DNA of 64,000 bases, taken from Pelolinea submarina. GTDB taxonomy: Bacteria > Chloroflexota > Anaerolineae > Anaerolineales > Anaerolineaceae. Made by a program: the position numbers and the translations under genes. Under the pieces are notes generated by a model. The model was not told the DNA's origin. It saw only the letters and a program-made list of their open reading frames with translations, and searched no databases. Location of the stretch: NCBI RefSeq assembly GCF_003966975.1, contig NZ_AP018437.1:1674001-1738000 (forward strand), read 5' to 3'. Shown one piece after another: positions 61,271 through 64,000 of the stretch (its first letter is position 1; every line of letters starts with the position of its first letter).

Positions 61271-62445
61271 CAGTCTCCATCTCCCAGTTGTTCACCCTGG
61301 AGTACTTCAGCCAGTGCCGCAACTACTTCGTCCAACTGCTCGTAGGTGATCACCAGCGGGGGCAGCAGGCGGATGACTGTCAGTCCGGCATTGAGCGCAA
61401 TGATGTGCTTGTCTTGCAGGGCTTTAATGTAGGGTGTCGATTTTTGCTTAAGCTCAATACCAATCATCAGCCCCATGCCGCGTACTTCACGGATCAGAGG
61501 TGAGGAGATGGCATTCAATTTTTCCATCAGGTAAGCGCCTTTTTCGGCAGCCTGTTGTGGAATATTTTCTTCTTCCATTACTTCCAGCACGGTCAGCGCG
61601 GCCGCGCAGGATAAGGGGTTGCCGCCGAAGGTGGAACCGTGCGTGCCGGGAGCGAGATTCTTTACGCTCTCACCGATTAACACCGCGCCCATGGGAATGC
61701 CGCCGGCCAGCGACTTGGCTACACAAAGCAAATCGGGTGTGATGCCGAAATGCTGGTAGGCGAACATCTTGCCGGTGCGTCCGAAGCCGGTCTGCACCTC
61801 GTCGATGATTAGCAGCGCGCCGTGTTTGTGGCAGATTTCCAGGGCAGCCTGCATGTAAGCCGGGTCTGCCGGATAAACACCGCCCTCGCCCTGCAGTGCT
61901 TCCAAAATGACCGCGGCGGTTTCATCCGTGACGGCCTTTTCCAGCGCCTCGATGTTGTTATACGGTACGTGGCTGAAGCCGGGCACCAGCGGTTCAAAGG
62001 GTTCGCGGTAGCGTTTGTTCCAGGTTGCGGACAGCGCACCCATGGTGCGGCCGTGGAAACAGCGCATGGCGGCAATGATGCCGCTGCGGCCGGTGGAAAC
62101 GCGCGCAAACTTGATGGCCGCTTCCACGCTTTCGGTGCCGGAATTGCAGAAGAAAACGCGTTCCAGACCGGGGGTGAGAGTGGTTAATTTTGCCATCAGT
62201 TCGGCACGTTTGTCATTGGGGAAGGACTCGAACAGGGTGATAAGTTGGTTGGCCTGCGCGAATATTGAGGCGGCCACCTTGGGATGTGCATGCCCAAGGT
62301 TGGCCACCCCATGCCCGGAGGAGCAATCCAGATATTCAACTCCGTCCGCATCCCACAGCGTGGCGCCCAGCCCGCGCACAAAGGCAATGGGCTGCTTGGC
62401 GTACACGCCGGAAGTAAACTGTGCTTCAGTATCGATAATGTTCAT
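61270..62445 (-). CDS. lysJ: [LysW]-aminoadipate semialdehyde/glutamate semialdehyde transaminase
   Basis: A 391-residue class III PLP aminotransferase. The PLP lysine is in CVAKSLAGGIPMGA, the cofactor region in LIIDEVQTGFGRTGK and CNSGTESVEAAIKFAR, and the closing THGSTFGGNPLSCA is the family hallmark. It transaminates the carrier-bound semialdehyde from the LysY step. It follows lysZ by 24 bases and overlaps lysK by one base. In the absence of a separate argD here it may serve both lysine and arginine synthesis. Confidence 0.9.
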   Translation of the reverse strand: MNIIDTEAQFTSGVYAKQPIAFVRGLGATLWDADGVEYLDCSSGHGVANLGHAHPKVAASIFAQANQLITLFESFPNDKRAELMAKLTTLTPGLERVFFCNSGTESVEAAIKFARVSTGRSGIIAAMRCFHGRTMGALSATWNKRYREPFEPLVPGFSHVPYNNIEALEKAVTDETAAVILEALQGEGGVYPADPAYMQAALEICHKHGALLIIDEVQTGFGRTGKMFAYQHFGITPDLLCVAKSLAGGIPMGAVLIGESVKNLAPGTHGSTFGGNPLSCAAALTVLEVMEEENIPQQAAEKGAYLMEKLNAISSPLIREVRGMGLMIGIELKQKSTPYIKALQDKHIIALNAGLTVIRLLPPLVITYEQLDEVVAALAEVLQGEQLGDGD

Positions 62446-62469
62446 TATGATTCCATATCTTTAAAAAAA

Positions 62470-63288
62470 TTATTGAATGTGAGTACCGCTGCCATTCAAC
62501 GCGGCGGAAATTGGTTCAGGCGTGCGCCCATCGGCAATGATGACGTGCGCCACGCCGCCCTGCAGTGCTTCCTGGGCGCCCAGCACTTTCTTTTTCATGC
62601 GCCCTCGGGCGTATTCCAGCGCAGCTTCCAGTTTGGCAGCCGGCAGATTGGATATTAGGGTGGATTCATCCGGGAATTTCTCCATCAGTCCGGGTACAGC
62701 CGTGAGCAGCAGTAGCGTATCGGCGTGCAGCGCGCCTGCCACCATGGCCGCGGCGCGGTCGGCATCTACGTTCAAAGCTTCGCCGTCCTGGCTGACAGCC
62801 ACCGGCGCGATGACCGGCAGCAGGCCCATGCCCAACAGGGAAGTGAGCAAGTTGGCGTTGACTGTTTCAATTTTACCGGTGTAATCGTCGCGGATAATTT
62901 TCCGTTTACCGTTCTCCAGGCTTTGTATAGCGCCTTTGCGCGTAGCCACCATCAGGCGGCCGTCCAGGCCGCTCAACCCAAAGGCATTTACGCCCAACTG
63001 CTGCAGTTGTTCGGTCAATAAGGAATTTACCTTACCGTTGACGGCCATCAAGAAAATTTCCAGCGTTTCGCGATTGGTGTAGCGCGAGGTATAACCGGAA
63101 GGGGAGGTGATGAACTTGGGTGGTTTACCCAGGCCTTCGCCCAGCGCGTTGGCTTCGGCTGAACCGCCGTGCACCAGCACCAGCTGTCGGCCCTGTGCCA
63201 ATAAAGCCGCCGCGTCCTGGCAAATGGCGGAAAAGTCCACGCCTTCCGTACCGCCCAGTTTGACCACAATGATGGATGAATCACTCAT
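62470..63288 (-). CDS. lysZ: [LysW]-aminoadipate kinase
   Basis: A 272-residue amino acid kinase related to ArgB. The N-terminal VVKLGGTEG, the substrate loop VHGGSAEANALGEGLG, and the nucleotide region NVDADRAAAMVAGALHADTLLLLTAVPGL are present. The protein phosphorylates the carrier-bound aminoadipate (or glutamate). The gene order lysY-lysZ-lysJ-lysK is typical. It follows lysY by 27 bases. Confidence 0.9.
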   Translation of the reverse strand: MSDSSIIVVKLGGTEGVDFSAICQDAAALLAQGRQLVLVHGGSAEANALGEGLGKPPKFITSPSGYTSRYTNRETLEIFLMAVNGKVNSLLTEQLQQLGVNAFGLSGLDGRLMVATRKGAIQSLENGKRKIIRDDYTGKIETVNANLLTSLLGMGLLPVIAPVAVSQDGEALNVDADRAAAMVAGALHADTLLLLTAVPGLMEKFPDESTLISNLPAAKLEAALEYARGRMKKKVLGAQEALQGGVAHVIIADGRTPEPISAALNGSGTHIQ

Positions 63289-63315
63289 GAAATAAATCCT
63301 GACTTTCTATAAAAA

Positions 63316-64000
63316 TTAATAGGGATGAAGTCCGCAGAATTCCAGCCCGGTCGTCTCGTCCCAACCCATCATGATGTTCATGCACTGCACGGCTGACCCG
63401 GAAGCGCCTTTCATCAGGTTGTCGATGGCGCAAATGGACACTAAATGCCCGCTGTTATCATCCAGGTCGAAACTGATGTCGGCGTAGTTGCTGCCGGCTA
63501 CAATTTTGGGTTCCGGCACGCGATAAATGCCGCGCTGTTCCTTGACCACCCGTATGAAGGGGTTGTCGTTGGATGCGGCGCGATAAGCTTTCCACAGATC
63601 CTTGGTGGCAATACCTTCCTTAGCTTTGGTGTGTACCGTCGCCAGGGCGCCGCGTACCAAATCGACCGCGGTCATGGTAAGAGACACGTCGTTCAATCCG
63701 CTTTCCTGTATGACCTCGGCAGTGTGGCGGTGGCCGAAGGATGAAAAGGTGCGGATGACGTTGGCCCGTTCGGCGTGCAGCGATCCGGCGTTGCCGGCCG
63801 CGCCGGATTCGGAAGAACCGACTTTAATCTCAATATAAACCGGAGCGCTCTTATCGATCAGATCCGCGCTCACCAGCGGCAGCAGCGCCAGGTTGCTGGC
63901 GGTGGCATTACAGCCAACTCCGCTGATGTAACTGGCGCCGGCAATTTCGCCGCGATGGATTTCCGGCAGGCCGTAAACGAATTTGTCCAGCCACTGCGGT
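63316..64000 (-). CDS. lysY: [LysW]-aminoadipate semialdehyde dehydrogenase (partial)
   Basis: The C-terminal 228 codons of an ArgC-like reductase; its 5' end lies beyond the window. The catalytic Cys is in GVGCNATASNLALLPL, and HAERANVIRTFSSFGHRHTAEVI, SNDNPFIRVVKEQRGIYRVPEP and the end KGASGSAVQCMNIMMGWDETTGLEFCGLHPY fit the LysY/ArgC family. An internal ATG near 63873 is not a start. It reduces the acyl phosphate made by LysZ. LysX and the carrier LysW are probably just outside the window. Confidence 0.9.
   Translation of the reverse strand, partial: PQWLDKFVYGLPEIHRGEIAGASYISGVGCNATASNLALLPLVSADLIDKSAPVYIEIKVGSSESGAAGNAGSLHAERANVIRTFSSFGHRHTAEVIQESGLNDVSLTMTAVDLVRGALATVHTKAKEGIATKDLWKAYRAASNDNPFIRVVKEQRGIYRVPEPKIVAGSNYADISFDLDDNSGHLVSICAIDNLMKGASGSAVQCMNIMMGWDETTGLEFCGLHPY

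Overview
The window reads as one contiguous piece of a free-living bacterial chromosome of intermediate base composition, densely coded on both strands. It has no insertion sequence, prophage, CRISPR array, rRNA or tRNA that I can find. The gene content points to the phylum Chloroflexota, most likely class Anaerolineae. The evidence is an Actinobacteria-like FhaA/FhaB/RodA-PbpA cell-wall cluster, the LysW-dependent lysine (or ornithine) pathway, a short class I glutamine synthetase, a TtuA/TtuB tRNA thiolation pair, ROK glucokinase next to YvcK, and archease next to RtcB. That assignment is inference from gene content; no ribosomal marker is present.

Layout. 1-3.6 kb: the end of an FtsK/SpoIIIE translocase, a CDP-alcohol phosphatidyltransferase, lgt, an HNH nuclease and tyrS. 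3.6-8.4 kb (minus): FhaA-like, FhaB-like, MTA phosphorylase, then a SEDS glycosyltransferase fused to a transpeptidase-like domain that has lost its catalytic motifs. 8.4-13.9 kb: archease-rtcB, a PHP-domain gene broken by an in-frame stop, secG, a peptide-type ABC binding protein and a PduO-type adenosyltransferase. 14-20.1 kb: methyltransferase, GH3-type adenylating enzyme, membrane GAF-HD-GYP protein, and a DUF4405 membrane protein followed by a second interrupted gene. 20.1-27.1 kb (minus): acetyltransferase with double-HTH regulator, a PfkB-ParA-ParB-amidohydrolase run, and an MFS transporter. 27.2-30.3 kb: radC, an unknown gene, a structured non-coding stretch and glnA. 30.3-38.9 kb (minus, except a DUF4259 gene): ttuA-ttuB, a BtrH-like/PadR/GyrI-like operon, adenosine deaminase-proC, and tgt followed by a fusion of UppP with a phosphate-binding-like domain. 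38.9-46.4 kb: alr, recJ, EamA, GDPD and a membrane-anchored NagZ-like protein lacking key catalytic residues. 46.4-51.1 kb: a Ser/Thr kinase facing an FHA-winged-helix regulator, a CpXC zinc protein and a GAF-PAS histidine kinase. 51.1-55.9 kb: glucokinase, yvcK, gap and pgk. 56-60.1 kb: lipoprotein, decayed gene, NapH-like ferredoxin protein with partner, hydrolase and an AT-rich membrane gene. 60.2-64 kb (minus): lysK, lysJ, lysZ and partial lysY.

Themes. Envelope growth and its control recur: SEDS-pseudo-PBP, FHA proteins, UppP fusion, NagZ-like protein, kinase, alr, lgt. Many starts lie 7-9 bases after a TATAAT-like hexamer with no Shine-Dalgarno sequence, suggesting frequent leaderless mRNAs; other genes have a clear GGAGG. 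Three genes carry in-frame nonsense codons. The strongest unexplained signals are the SEDS fusion with a dead transpeptidase domain, the UppP fusion, the multi-hairpin RNA candidate before glnA, the palindrome at the GyrI/PadR promoter, and matching 11-bp direct repeats before two redox loci.
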